Source of the DNA: Verrucomicrobium sp. GAS474
Lineage (GTDB): Bacteria > Verrucomicrobiota > Verrucomicrobiia > Methylacidiphilales > GAS474
Direction: 5' to 3'
Assembly (NCBI RefSeq): GCF_900105685.1
Contig: NZ_LT629781.1
Coordinates: 2,418,001-2,482,000 of the forward strand
DNA length: 64,000 nt
Shown: positions 1-7,456 of the stretch, piece by piece
Position numbering within the stretch: position 1 is the stretch's first letter
How the letters are laid out: every line of letters starts with the position of its first letter
Notes under the pieces: model-generated
The model's input: only the letters and a program-made list of their open reading frames with translations
What the model was told of the DNA's origin: nothing
Databases searched by the model: none
Position numbers and translations under genes: made by a program

Positions 1-1248
1 CCGGCGGGTGCCATCGTCGACACTGTCAACGATCGCTACCGTTACCGCCTCCGGGTCGGTGCCAACTACACCTACGATTCCCATTGGTCGGCCACGGTTC
101 GCCTCGAGACCGGCTCCCAGAACGACTCGGCCAACAGCGACTGGGGTAACTACTGGTCGAAGAACGGCACCGGCGATCCGATCGCCGTCGGACAGCTCTA
201 CCTGACCTACAAGACGAAGTTTGAAGTCTTCGACTCGACCAGCACCGTTCCGGACGGGAAGAGCTTCAAGACCATCCACGATCCTGGCCTCACCATCGGC
301 AGCACGACCATCATCGGTCGCGCCCCGAAGACCGTCCTCCTCAGCGACGCGTTCTTCTTCGGCGACCTCAACCCCGAAGGCCTGACCCAGGAGTTCACGT
401 TCGACAACGTCGGCATCGACGGCCTCAGCTTCGCCCTGCGCGGCGCGGGCTACCTGACGACGAACGAGCAGTCCACGGCCCCCAACGGCCCGATCCACAA
501 CACCAGCGTCGACGGCGGCGACGGCGGCCTCTTCATCGCCCAGTTCGAAGGCAAGTATGCCTTCTCCACGGGCATCCTGAAGGGCTCGAACGTTCGTATC
601 GCCCCGCTCTACCTCCAGGAATCGGCCGGCGCCTCGCAGCTCGCGGCGACCAACAACGCCACCGGCGTTGCGGAAGGTGGCTCGACCAGCGGTGCGGGCT
701 CGATCCCCTCGCAGGGTAACCTGCGGGTCATCGCGCTCCCTGCCGAGTTCAACTGGAAGAGCGACGTCTTCGGCCTCTTCGGCAAGAAGCTCCCCCAGCA
801 GATCTTCGGCACCTACGGTGCGAACCTCGCCGGGAACAGCCGTCTGGCCGAAATGTACGCCAGCAACGGCGGCGCCGGTCCGACTCCCCTCCATGGCAAC
901 AACACCTTCTGGAACGCGGGTTACCAGATCGGCCAGAACAAGGCCAAGGGTGATTGGTCCCTCAAGGGTGAATGGCGCTGGATCGAAGCCGCTTCCTACA
1001 CGACGAATCTCACCGATTCGAATTGGGCCGGTGGCGGTGCGAATCAGCAGGGCTTCGTGGTCTCGGCCGGGTATAACCTGACCGACGCCGTGCAGGTCCA
1101 GGGTACGTGGTACCACAGCAACCCGATCGCCGACTCCCGCGGCGCGGGCACGATCAACGCGACGCCGAGCGCCAACTACGGTGCCAGCACGTTCTTCAAC
1201 CAGGGCCAGGTCGACATCGTTCAGGCCGACCTCCTCTGGAAGTTCTAA
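1..1248 (+). CDS. Putative outer-membrane porin, 5' end outside window
   Basis: The frame is open from base 1 to a TAA at 1246-1248, giving 415 residues of a longer protein. It is rich in Gly, Asn, Ser, Thr and aromatic residues in short alternating stretches, as in outer-membrane beta-barrels, and ends in Leu-Leu-Trp-Lys-Phe; a C-terminal Phe after alternating hydrophobic residues is the usual barrel-assembly signal. Segments such as RYRYRLRVGANYTYDSHW and the final VDIVQADLLWKF look like barrel strands. The overall look matches the putative porin family (Pfam Porin_5) common in Verrucomicrobiota and Bacteroidota. It would allow passive diffusion of small solutes. A strong terminator follows directly. 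The N-terminus and any signal peptide cannot be seen, so family assignment is by composition and C-terminus only. Confidence 0.75.
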   Translation, partial: PAGAIVDTVNDRYRYRLRVGANYTYDSHWSATVRLETGSQNDSANSDWGNYWSKNGTGDPIAVGQLYLTYKTKFEVFDSTSTVPDGKSFKTIHDPGLTIGSTTIIGRAPKTVLLSDAFFFGDLNPEGLTQEFTFDNVGIDGLSFALRGAGYLTTNEQSTAPNGPIHNTSVDGGDGGLFIAQFEGKYAFSTGILKGSNVRIAPLYLQESAGASQLAATNNATGVAEGGSTSGAGSIPSQGNLRVIALPAEFNWKSDVFGLFGKKLPQQIFGTYGANLAGNSRLAEMYASNGGAGPTPLHGNNTFWNAGYQIGQNKAKGDWSLKGEWRWIEAASYTTNLTDSNWAGGGANQQGFVVSAGYNLTDAVQVQGTWYHSNPIADSRGAGTINATPSANYGASTFFNQGQVDIVQADLLWKF

Positions 1249-1285
1249 GCTCAGCTCTTAGTTCGACCTAGAAGAAAGCGGACAG

Positions 1286-1319
1286 AAAAGCCGACCCGGC
1301 AACGGGTCGGCTTTTTTAT
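1286..1319 (+). terminator. Rho-independent terminator after the porin gene
   Basis: A perfect 8-bp GC-rich stem (CCGACCCG at 1291-1298, CGGGTCGG at 1303-1310) encloses a GCAA tetraloop and is flanked by AAAAG and CTTTTTT. The flanking A and T runs extend the stem and make it usable from both strands, which suits the convergent antiporter gene ending at 1342. Confidence 0.92.
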
Positions 1320-1341
1320 TGGTGATGCGCCGTCGTTGCCT

Positions 1342-2613
1342 TCAAAGGACCGCCCAGGCCACCACGAAGAGGATCGGCAACAGGATCGGAACGGCGTAGC
1401 GGAAGAGATAGCCGAAGAACCCCGGCATCGTCACCCCCGCCTCCTCGGCCACCGCCTTGATCATGAAATTCGGCCCATTGCCGATGTAGGTCATCGCCCC
1501 GAAGAAAACGGCCCCCAGCGAGATCGCGACGACGAAGATTCCGTGGCGAGACGTTTCCGCCAACACCGCGTCCGGCGTCGGCCCCCCTCCGCCATGGAGG
1601 CCGATCGAGGCCGCCAGGAACGTCACATAGGTCGGCGCATTGTCGAGGATCGCCGACAGCATCCCCGTCATCCAATAAAACGCCTGCGGCGTCGTCAGGC
1701 CGAGCGCGGGCGCATGGGCGGGGAGGATCTCCAGGGCCGGTGCCATCGTGATGAAGATTCCCGCGAAAAGCCACGCCACTTCCCGCAACGGGGCCAAGGA
1801 GAACGCATTGGCCCGATGGACATGGGCCGGCGTCGCGAAGAACGAAGCCGCTGCCATCGCCACCAGCACCGCCTCCCGCCAAGGGGAGGGGAGGAAGAGC
1901 GCCCCCACGGCGAAGCCGAGGAAGAGGACATTGATCTTCCCGTGAATCGCGATCGACCCCCGCCTTTGCCTCGTCGGGAGCGGCTCTGTCCTCCTTCCCC
2001 GCGCCCGGCGTTCCAATACATAGAAAACGGCGAGCAGCAGTCCGGTCGCCATCAGCCAGCCCTTCCACAAATGAAGCAAAGGCCAGAAGAACGGCACCCC
2101 CTTCAAAAAGCCGAGGAACAACGGCGGATCGCCCATCGGCGTCAGGCATCCGCCCACATTGCCGACCAGGAAAATGAAGAAGACCACGTGCCTCGGCGTG
2201 ACCGACCCCTCATTCATCCTCAGCCAAGGACGGATCAGCAACACCGCCGCCCCCGTCGTTCCGAAGAAATTCGCCAGCACCGCTCCCAGCGCCAGAAACG
2301 CCGTATTCCGCCCCGGCGTCCCCCCGCCTTCGGGAACCGTCACGTGGATGCCCCCGGCAATCACGAAGAGCGAGGCAATCAACGCCATGAATCCCGCATA
2401 CTCTCCCACCGCGTGAAGCAGCGGCCCTGGCCGATGGAGCCAGAGCAGAAAATACGAGGCCGTTGCCGCCCCCAGCAAAACGGCCACCTTCGGATAATGC
2501 CGTTCCCATCCCTCCCGGTGCAAAAGCGGCCCCAACGCAATCGCCCCCAGCAGGAGGGCGAAAGGAATCAACGTCCAAATGGGCAAGGACAGGGGAAGGG
2601 GAGGCGTTTCCAC
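1342..2613 (-). CDS. NhaD-like sodium:proton antiporter (citrate-transporter superfamily)
   Basis: 423 residues, almost entirely hydrophobic helices separated by short loops, with about ten to twelve membrane segments. It starts METPPLPLSLPIWTLIPFALL. Recognisable features are the GGIHVTVPEGG and FGTTGAAVLLIRPWLRMN stretches near residues 90-135, followed by the NVGGCLTPMGDPPLFLGFLKG motif around residues 150-170. These are typical of the NhaD/ArsB/CitM ion-transporter superfamily, where the Asn/Gly/Asp-rich re-entrant loop binds cations. The second half repeats the fold (FAGIFITMAPALEIL, then ILDNAPTYVTFLA), as expected for an inverted-repeat transporter. It would exchange Na+ for H+ across the inner membrane. 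It is convergent with the porin and divergent from the proline-rich protein, so monocistronic. Confidence 0.85.
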   Translation of the reverse strand: METPPLPLSLPIWTLIPFALLLGAIALGPLLHREGWERHYPKVAVLLGAATASYFLLWLHRPGPLLHAVGEYAGFMALIASLFVIAGGIHVTVPEGGGTPGRNTAFLALGAVLANFFGTTGAAVLLIRPWLRMNEGSVTPRHVVFFIFLVGNVGGCLTPMGDPPLFLGFLKGVPFFWPLLHLWKGWLMATGLLLAVFYVLERRARGRRTEPLPTRQRRGSIAIHGKINVLFLGFAVGALFLPSPWREAVLVAMAAASFFATPAHVHRANAFSLAPLREVAWLFAGIFITMAPALEILPAHAPALGLTTPQAFYWMTGMLSAILDNAPTYVTFLAASIGLHGGGGPTPDAVLAETSRHGIFVVAISLGAVFFGAMTYIGNGPNFMIKAVAEEAGVTMPGFFGYLFRYAVPILLPILFVVAWAVL

Positions 2614-2714
2614 GTCGTCGGTTATACCTTCTTTTCACGTACTTATAAGAAAAATACCGTTGCCATTATAGCTTTTATTGGGATAGCGTTTAGATTACTC
2701 TTCCCTCCTTTCCT
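2614..2714. promoter_or_regulatory. AT-rich divergent promoter region
   Basis: This 101-bp gap separates the antiporter start (minus strand) from the proline-rich protein start (plus strand). Bases 2630-2705 are markedly AT-rich against GC-rich neighbours (TATAAGAAAAATACC, then ATTATAGCTTTTATT). It must hold both promoters. No exact -35/-10 pair could be fixed with confidence. Confidence 0.5.
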
Positions 2715-3866
2715 ATGGCTGATTTCCCTGTTCCACCGAAGCCGCCGACACCTTCCGCCTCCGGCATTCCCAAAGTTCCCTCTCCCATCGCGCCGCCGCC
2801 CCCCGTTCCCCCGGCCTCGGCCAAGCCGATGGCCAAGCCGCCTGTCGCCCCGTCCCCCATCACCCCACCTCCGGTCGGCGGCCTTCCGAAGCCCCCGCTC
2901 CCCGGCGGCATCGTCCCCCCTCCCGTTCCCCCGCCCCCGGCCCTCGGCAAGGCTCCCCTCCCGGGCTCCCTCCCGCCGCCACCCGCGCCGGCCTTGGCCC
3001 CTTTGGCTCCCTCGGCCAAAGGTCCCGCCCCCACGGCTCCCATCCCCATTCCGCCTCGGGCCAGCACCGCCCCCATCCCGATCCCGCCCCGTGCCGGAAC
3101 TGCGGCCGTGCCCGTCCCCGTTGTCACTGCTCCCGTCGCGGTCGTTGTGGCTCCCGCTGTCGGCGCGGGCCTGCCTCCCGGCATGCCTCCCATTCCGGCC
3201 GATGACGAGGAGAGCGGCGCTCCCGCCCCCACGGCTCCCGTTGCCGTCGTCGTCGCACCCTCCCTTCCGAAGCCCCCCGGCGCTCCCCAGCCTCCCGCGC
3301 CCCCCGTTGCCGCCGGTGGCCCTCCGCGTCCCCCCGTGCCCGGCATGCCGACGGCACCTCGCCCCCCCGGCCCTCCGGTCGCTCCTAGCGGCGGCCTGAA
3401 GCCCCCGGGCGCTCCCGGAGCCCCCCTCCCGCCGAAGCCCGGCGTCCCCGCCGCTCCTGCTCCTGCCGCCGCCGCAGGTGGCGTCCAGGCCACCGCCGCC
3501 ATTCCCGTTCCCCCCCGTCCCGGCGGCGTTCCCGGCGCAGCCCCCGCCGCCATCAAACCCGGAGCTGGCAAGCCCCCCGGCGTCCCCGGTGCCGCTCCCG
3601 CCGCCATCAAGCCCGGCGCTCCGGGCAAGCCTCCCGGCGCCCCCGGCGTTTCCGCCCCCGCCCGCCCGCCCGGTGCGGGAGGCCCCGGAGTCCAGGCCCC
3701 CGCCGCCCCGCGCCCCTCTTCCGCTCCGGCTCCCGCCCCCGTCGAAGTAGTCGAAGTCGAGTCCGAAGGGAAAGGAACCCTCATCCTGGCCGTGGCCGCT
3801 TTCGTCGTCAGCGTATTGACGACCGGTGGTCTTGCATTACTGTACCTGAACATCGTTCAGTTCTAA
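2715..3866 (+). CDS. Proline-rich protein with C-terminal membrane anchor
   Basis: 383 residues. Residues 1 to about 345 are low-complexity Pro/Ala/Gly/Val sequence with repeated PP, KPPG, PIPIPPRA and GAAPAAIKPGA units; only the last 30 residues are ordered-looking. There is no N-terminal signal peptide. The C-terminus is an acidic Val/Glu patch (VEVVEVESEGKG) followed by one hydrophobic segment (TLILAVAAFVVSVLTT) and LLYLNIVQF, so the protein is probably tail-anchored with its proline-rich part in the cytoplasm. It lies 25 bp before the thioredoxin gene and may be co-transcribed. Proline-rich tails often bind SH3-, WW- or peptidoglycan-related partners, but nothing here identifies one. The opposite strand is also open because of base composition; codon pattern and the clear anchor favour this strand. 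Function unknown. Confidence 0.7.
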   Translation: MADFPVPPKPPTPSASGIPKVPSPIAPPPPVPPASAKPMAKPPVAPSPITPPPVGGLPKPPLPGGIVPPPVPPPPALGKAPLPGSLPPPPAPALAPLAPSAKGPAPTAPIPIPPRASTAPIPIPPRAGTAAVPVPVVTAPVAVVVAPAVGAGLPPGMPPIPADDEESGAPAPTAPVAVVVAPSLPKPPGAPQPPAPPVAAGGPPRPPVPGMPTAPRPPGPPVAPSGGLKPPGAPGAPLPPKPGVPAAPAPAAAAGGVQATAAIPVPPRPGGVPGAAPAAIKPGAGKPPGVPGAAPAAIKPGAPGKPPGAPGVSAPARPPGAGGPGVQAPAAPRPSSAPAPAPVEVVEVESEGKGTLILAVAAFVVSVLTTGGLALLYLNIVQF

Positions 3867-3891
3867 CCCCCCCTCAACACCCCCCCCTCCC

Positions 3892-4221
3892 ATGGCCAGC
3901 GAATATGTTAAAAACGTGACCGCCTCCGATTTCGACGCCGAAATCCAGAGCGGCAATCAGATCGTCCTCGTCGATTTCTGGGCGCAATGGTGCGGCCCCT
4001 GCAAGGCCATTGCCCCCCTCCTCGACGACGTCGCCACCGAACAGGGCGGCAAGCTCAAGGTCCTCAAAGTCGACGTCGACAAGGAAGGCGCCCTTGCCGC
4101 CAAATACGGCATCCAGTCCATCCCCACCCTCTTCTTCTTCAAGGACGGCCAGCAGAAGGAAGCCCACGTCGGCAGCCTCTCCAAGAAGTCCCTCCTCGAT
4201 AAGCTCGCGGCCCTCGCCTAA
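3892..4221 (+). CDS. trxA: Thioredoxin
   Basis: 109 residues, the usual thioredoxin length. The active site WCGPC is at residues 34-38 within VDFWAQWCGPCKAIAP. The central KVDVDKEGALAAKYGIQSIPTLFFFKDG carries the cis-Pro after SIPT (about residue 79) needed for the fold. It is a cytoplasmic disulfide reductase that would be recycled by thioredoxin reductase and would serve ribonucleotide reductase and peroxiredoxins. It lies 25 bp downstream of the proline-rich gene and is followed by a strong terminator. Confidence 0.97.
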   Translation: MASEYVKNVTASDFDAEIQSGNQIVLVDFWAQWCGPCKAIAPLLDDVATEQGGKLKVLKVDVDKEGALAAKYGIQSIPTLFFFKDGQQKEAHVGSLSKKSLLDKLAALA

Positions 4222-4243
4222 GCAGCAAGCGAGACTTCTCCCC

Positions 4244-4290
4244 ACGCCGTGTCCGATCCCCATCGGCCACGGCGTTTTCTTTTTCTCTTT
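4244..4290 (+). terminator. Rho-independent terminator after trxA
   Basis: ACGCCGTG at 4244-4251 pairs with CACGGCGT at 4268-4275, with a second stem CCGAT/ATCGG inside. The hairpin is followed by TTTTCTTTTTCTCTTTTT. It separates trxA from the tRNA gene. Confidence 0.9.
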
Positions 4291-4338
4291 TTAGTTGCCA
4301 ACCGCAACCCCGATCCGCACACTAACCACTCTTCTGAT

Positions 4339-4415
<77 letters not shown>

Positions 4416-4428
4416 ATTTCGACGGTTT

Positions 4429-4472
4429 AAAACGCCCTCGGAGCCTCTTAAAACAAGGTTCCGGGGGCTTTT
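4429..4472 (+). terminator. Probable terminator after tRNA-fMet
   Basis: GCCCTCGGAGCCT pairs, with two G:U pairs, with AGGTTCCGGGGGC around a TTAAAACA loop, followed by TTTTCG. The same stem sequence in a better-conserved form ends the gene near 61.99-62.03 kb. Confidence 0.6.
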
Positions 4473-4537
4473 CGTTTGCTGAGGTAGGGTAAGTCGTTCG
4501 AAGGCTGGTTTTGCCGAAAACGAGGCTAGGTAGGGAA

Positions 4538-4570
4538 GGAAGTGTCCTCAAGGTGTCCTCCGCTTTTGGG
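4538..4570. repeat. Dispersed repeat, copy 1
   Basis: First of three copies of a short repeat whose core is AAGTGTCCTCAAGGTGTCCT, itself a near tandem duplication of GTGTCCTC. Copies 1 and 2 also share CCGCTTTTGGG at the right end. A GAGGCTAGGTAGGGAAGG stretch stands just left of it and recurs in variant form near 5275, 6338 and 6979. Confidence 0.85.
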
Positions 4571-4630
4571 CTATGACGTAGCTCTTGCTCTCTGTATCTT
4601 GACGGTTAATCCAAAGAGAGAGATTTGAGT

Positions 4631-4870
4631 ATGCGGATCAACCTGAAAAAGCCCTTAAAGGGCAAATTCGCTATTTTGGATCTCAAATGCCGGGATGGTG
4701 CGATTATTAGGGGCGTCGTTATCGATGGTTCCGGAGCAACTTTGGGGATGCTTGTTGGTGGTCATACTGGCGTCGAACCTGTTCTCTCTTTCAACTCCGA
4801 AGATATTGTCGCCTATCGTCTACGGGGAATAGCTAGCTGGCTGGGACTAGCGAAGTGGCATAGCACGTAG
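4631..4870 (+). CDS. Small protein of unknown function in tRNA-adjacent island
   Basis: 79 residues from ATG 4631 (MRINLKKPLKGKFAILDLK), preceded by an AGAGAGAG stretch that can serve as ribosome binding site; an in-frame TTG lies two codons upstream. The sequence alternates charged and hydrophobic residues (DGAIIRGVVIDGSGATLGMLVGG) and looks like a small beta-rich domain; no signal peptide or membrane segment. It sits between repeat copies 1 and 2. I do not recognise the family. It could be a real small gene or a conserved scrap of a mobile element. Confidence 0.45.
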   Translation: MRINLKKPLKGKFAILDLKCRDGAIIRGVVIDGSGATLGMLVGGHTGVEPVLSFNSEDIVAYRLRGIASWLGLAKWHST

Positions 4871-4874
4871 GGCT

Positions 4875-4907
4875 GGAAGTGTCCTCAAGGTGTCCTCCGC
4901 TTTTGGG
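4875..4907. repeat. Dispersed repeat, copy 2
   Basis: Same core as copy 1, identical from GGAAGTG through CTTTTGGG (33 bp). Confidence 0.85.
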
Positions 4908-4910
4908 GGA

Positions 4911-4926
4911 GTTGCAGCGCTGCAAC
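4911..4926. repeat. Perfect 16-bp palindrome
   Basis: GTTGCAGCGCTGCAAC equals its own reverse complement and lies 3 bp after repeat copy 2. It could be a dimer-binding operator or a recombination site; nothing else nearby decides. Confidence 0.6.
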
Positions 4927-5290
4927 TGGCAGCCAAGTTTCCATACGCCAGGGTCTTCTGTTGGGTCGCCGTACCCCATTGCGAGTCTGCGAGAACCAGT
5001 ATGCGTGGACATAATCTGTTTCGAACAGACCGCGCTGGATCGAGTTGAGGTTGATGTAGTATTTCCCGAGGCGATGTCTGGGATCGTTTGAGTCATAACT
5101 TGTCGTCATGACTGGCGAGGCGTGTCAAGTCAGCGAGGGTTAGGTGCTTCCTCAAAAGCTGCTCGGAGGAAGCTATCTAAGCTTTCTAAAGGCTCCTACG
5201 CTGCTCTGAGAGGCGCTTTCTTGAGGCGAGCCTATCCGTCCAGGCGATCTGACGTAACCCGTTTCGACGAAACGGAGGCTAAGTAGGGAG

Positions 5291-5315
5291 GGAAGTGTCC
5301 TCAAGGTGTCCTCCG
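5291..5315. repeat. Dispersed repeat, copy 3
   Basis: The same 25-bp core (GGAAGTG to CTCCG); the right flank differs from copies 1 and 2. A variant GAGGCTAAGTAGGGAGG lies directly to its left, as in copy 1. Confidence 0.85.
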
Positions 5316-5358
5316 AGTACAGAGAGGGGGACGCAAAGCTCATTCGAGAGCCCTTCGG

Positions 5359-6261
5359 TCACTTGATGTCGAGTTGAGCCTGGGAAAGCTTCTCTACCGT
5401 AGGAATGTGATCGGGTGAGGTTGCATCCAGTCTCAAGAGAAAGGTCCCCTCGTTGGTCGTGACCCAAATCTGAACAACGGTTGGTGAAACCCATCGAATT
5501 TTCAAAAGTCCCAGACGTAAGAGATGCCGGGTCTCGGGGTCCAACTTGCTGTGTTCTGCTGCCAATGAGGAAAGCAGGTCGAGCGAAGTTTGCTGCCACT
5601 GTTTCGAAGCCGTGTCGTAGGTGAATAGCCAGAAATAGATGTTTCCGTTATCCGGGGCATCACTGAGGAGGCAATAGGTCGATGTCGGGTCCCATGTCGC
5701 TAACGATTGCCGGTGGACTGTGTTTCTAGTGAAGATCGGTTGGGTCCTTGTGGTCGTTTTGAATTGGATTTGCCAATTGCTTTCCTCATCGATTCGTTCG
5801 AACCACTCAACATAGGACTGCCCATTGGGTGCGTATTGGGTCACCGTGTTGGTGTTTCCGCTCGGCATCATTAGGCCAGCGAGTGAGCGCAGAGAGAGGA
5901 CTGACAGAACGCTGATTAGGACGATCTTTACCCATCGTCTTTCAGTGCTAGGAGAGCGTTTCAATCCTAGCGTCAGCCATCCAGCTAAGAACGGGAACAG
6001 AAAGAATACGATGGAAGGGCCGAGCGTGTAGCAGAGTGCCGTGGGTATTTGGGAGAGGACTGTTTTCATCCCGTACCCCTTCCAAGTGCTGATGTAATAC
6101 TTAAATTCCACTGCGAAGTTGGAGACGACTAGCAGGAAGAAAATCGACGTGAGCAACCACCTTCTTCGCGGAGACAAGCGACGAAGGCCCATTCCCAGGC
6201 CGAAACACGTTGCTATGACTGCGAGGATCGCCAGAATAGGTTGGATAAGGCTGGATTTCAT
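5359..6261 (-). CDS. Membrane-anchored protein of unknown function
   Basis: 300 residues. The N-terminal half has about four hydrophobic helices (IQPILAILAVIATCFGLGMG; WLLTSIFFLLVVSNFAV; YTLGPSIVFFLFPFLAGWLT; IVLISVLSVLSLRSLAGLMM) separated by Arg-rich loops. After about residue 135 the sequence is soluble and beta-rich, with many Trp/Thr/Gln residues (QIQFKTTTRTQPIF; YFWLFTYDTASKQWQQ; VVQIWVTTNEGTFLLRL), suggesting a periplasmic or cytoplasmic sensor-like or beta-propeller-like domain. It lies in the tRNA-adjacent island and has no operon partner. I do not recognise a family. Codon usage is less GC-biased than the chromosome, consistent with acquisition. Confidence 0.6.
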   Translation of the reverse strand: MKSSLIQPILAILAVIATCFGLGMGLRRLSPRRRWLLTSIFFLLVVSNFAVEFKYYISTWKGYGMKTVLSQIPTALCYTLGPSIVFFLFPFLAGWLTLGLKRSPSTERRWVKIVLISVLSVLSLRSLAGLMMPSGNTNTVTQYAPNGQSYVEWFERIDEESNWQIQFKTTTRTQPIFTRNTVHRQSLATWDPTSTYCLLSDAPDNGNIYFWLFTYDTASKQWQQTSLDLLSSLAAEHSKLDPETRHLLRLGLLKIRWVSPTVVQIWVTTNEGTFLLRLDATSPDHIPTVEKLSQAQLDIK

Positions 6262-6296
6262 TAGAGATGCGTTGGAGGAAGAGGACGGGGCTTTCC

Positions 6297-6470
6297 TGGG
6301 CCTACGCTGCCCATCGTAGAGGCTTTTGAGAGGCGAGGCTGGCTAGGGAAGGGGAGAGGCTTTTGCATCGTACAGCCTGTAGGATTAGTCGGAGAGCTAT
6401 TTCGAGCTACAAATAGATTGTCCTTTGATGCGACTGCACGTAGCTCTTAAGAATGAGCCAAACCCTTACC
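6297..6470. repeat. Long imperfect direct repeat, left copy
   Basis: This block resembles 6940-7118 along its length. Shared landmarks in order are: a hairpin CTACG(C/A)TG-CC-CATCGTAG followed by AGAGG; GCGAGGCT; GAGCTACAA; CGTAG(C/T)T(C/A)TTAAG-like sequence; and ATGAGCCAAACCCTTA(C/T)CTG. In the right copy the final ATG starts the WYL-like gene; here it opens a decayed frame. Confidence 0.75.
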
Positions 6471-6920
6471 TGCGATTGCTTGCTGCAAGGGGTGGGTTCG
6501 CTTTGGTGCGCTAGGGCTTGTTCTCGTCTCTCTAGCCGCAATCTGCGTGGATCACGTCAAAGGAATGGAGTGGCAGCAAAAGCGGATTATGCGTCAGCAG
6601 GAAGCGTTTGCTCCGTCCCCTGAATTGGGCGACTCGCTTGGCTGATTGATCGTCAATTGGTTTTGGACGATCCCATCGGCGTGGAGGAGTATCGCTTTGC
6701 GAAGGACGGCGTAGTTAGCGCCAGCGTTGGGCGAAGGGTGATGCTGTGGCTGGTCCAGTCTTCACGTGGAGAATGCGAGGCGGTTGGCTTCAGATTCTCG
6801 ATGAACACGAAAAGGTGGTCGATGAACTGCGCTTTGTTGTTCGCAAAGGAAAGATGGTCTTGGCCGTTCAACGCGATAGCGGGAAAATCCAAAGCTTCAG
6901 CATATCGCCCTCATTGCCCT
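6453..6920 (+). pseudogene. Decayed coding remnant (probably two fused remnants)
   Basis: The ATG at 6453 begins MSQTLTCD, like the WYL-like gene at 7100 (MSQTLICG), but the similarity stops after a few codons. A second frame then reads a hydrophobic segment (FGALGLVLVSLAAICVDHVKG) and GMEWQQKRIMRQQEAF before a stop near 6644. Downstream, frames must be changed at about 6745 to join EEYRFAKDGVVSASVG to TWRMRGGWLQILDEHEKV and VVRKGKMVLAVQRDSGK, ending near 6920. Pieced together it looks like a small membrane-anchored protein with a soluble tail that has suffered frameshifts. Family unknown; the interpretation rests on residue pattern alone. Confidence 0.4.
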
Positions 6921-6939
6921 GATGCTCAAGCCTCCTCCT

Positions 6940-7118
6940 TGAGCCTACGATGCCCATCGTAGAGGACTTTGGAGCGGCGAGGCTACCTGAGGGCAAGGGA
7001 TGGGCTTGGAGCAGCGTGCGAAGCCTTTGGGTTTTGGACGAGAATTGTTTGAGCTACAATGGGGTTGTTCTTTAGAGGCTACATCCGTAGTTATAAGCAA
7101 TGAGCCAAACCCTTATCT
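6940..7118. repeat. Long imperfect direct repeat, right copy
   Basis: Second copy of the block at 6297-6470. Its hairpin is perfect (CTACGATG-CC-CATCGTAG). A TACAAT hexamer at about 7051-7056 may serve as the -10 of the WYL-like gene that starts at 7100 inside the repeat. Confidence 0.75.
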
Positions 7119-7396
7119 GTGGCGCAATCAGAGATCGAAAGCTGATTAGTTTTTTCTACAAGGACGGAGAAAGGGTAGTAGAGCCCTACTTGGTAGGACT
7201 GAATGAGAAAAACCATGTCGAATTGGTTGCATGGTTCGTCCGGGGTTATAGCAAGAGCGGTCGTGGCATGGCTTGGAAACAGTATCTTCTAAGCGAAATG
7301 ACTTCGATTCGGGTCTTGGATGAAGAGTGCGGGCCCCGTCACTCGGACTATAATCCGAACGACTCTCGGATGAGCCAAATCTATTGCCGAGTGTAA
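7100..7396 (+). CDS. Stand-alone WYL-like domain protein
   Basis: 98 residues starting MSQTLICGAIRDRKLISF. The pattern AIRDRKLISFFYKDGERVVEPYLVG matches the start of WYL domains (AI..R..v.f.Y...gE..vePY.lg), and the tail (WKQYLLSEMTSIRVLDE, then acidic/aromatic HSDYNPND) matches their end, but there is no helix-turn-helix before it. WYL domains sense nucleic acid or nucleotide ligands and often regulate phage-defence genes. The Mrr-like nuclease gene begins 60 bp downstream on the same strand, so the two are probably a transcription unit. Family assignment is from sequence pattern only; the short length makes it an orphan ligand-binding module or a domain-swapped relic. Confidence 0.6.
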   Translation: MSQTLICGAIRDRKLISFFYKDGERVVEPYLVGLNEKNHVELVAWFVRGYSKSGRGMAWKQYLLSEMTSIRVLDEECGPRHSDYNPNDSRMSQIYCRV

Positions 7397-7456
7397 TCTG
7401 CCTGTGTTCTGTGCGTGATCCTTCACCGACCGTGTTTATAAAGAGAGGAAGAGATA

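Larger units (their letters stand above)
4871..5358. other. Intergenic stretch of the island with repeats; no convincing gene
   Basis: 488 bp between the small ORF and the membrane-protein gene. It holds repeat copies 2 and 3, a perfect 16-bp palindrome at 4911-4926, and open frames of 70-87 codons on both strands that show no recognisable domain. Base composition is lower in GC than the chromosome on either side. Confidence 0.5.

Noticed and set aside
1336-3399. Very long plus-strand frame (687 codons)
   Set aside because: It is antisense to the antiporter over its first 1.2 kb and Arg/Pro/His-rich without any domain; a composition shadow in high-GC DNA.
2715-3750. Repeat-rich proline region considered as a tandem DNA repeat or CRISPR-like array
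   Set aside because: Units vary in length and sequence and follow codons; there are no spacers or regular periods. No CRISPR array was found in the window.
2690-3853. Minus-strand Gly/Ala-rich frame opposite the proline-rich gene
   Set aside because: Mirror image of Pro/Ala codons; the plus strand has a proper start, a membrane anchor and spacing to trxA.
4885-5109. Minus-strand frames ending in the repeat (KRRTP, GGHLEDTS)
   Set aside because: They could be tails of lost integrase-like genes, but no body with catalytic residues is present, so no gene is called.
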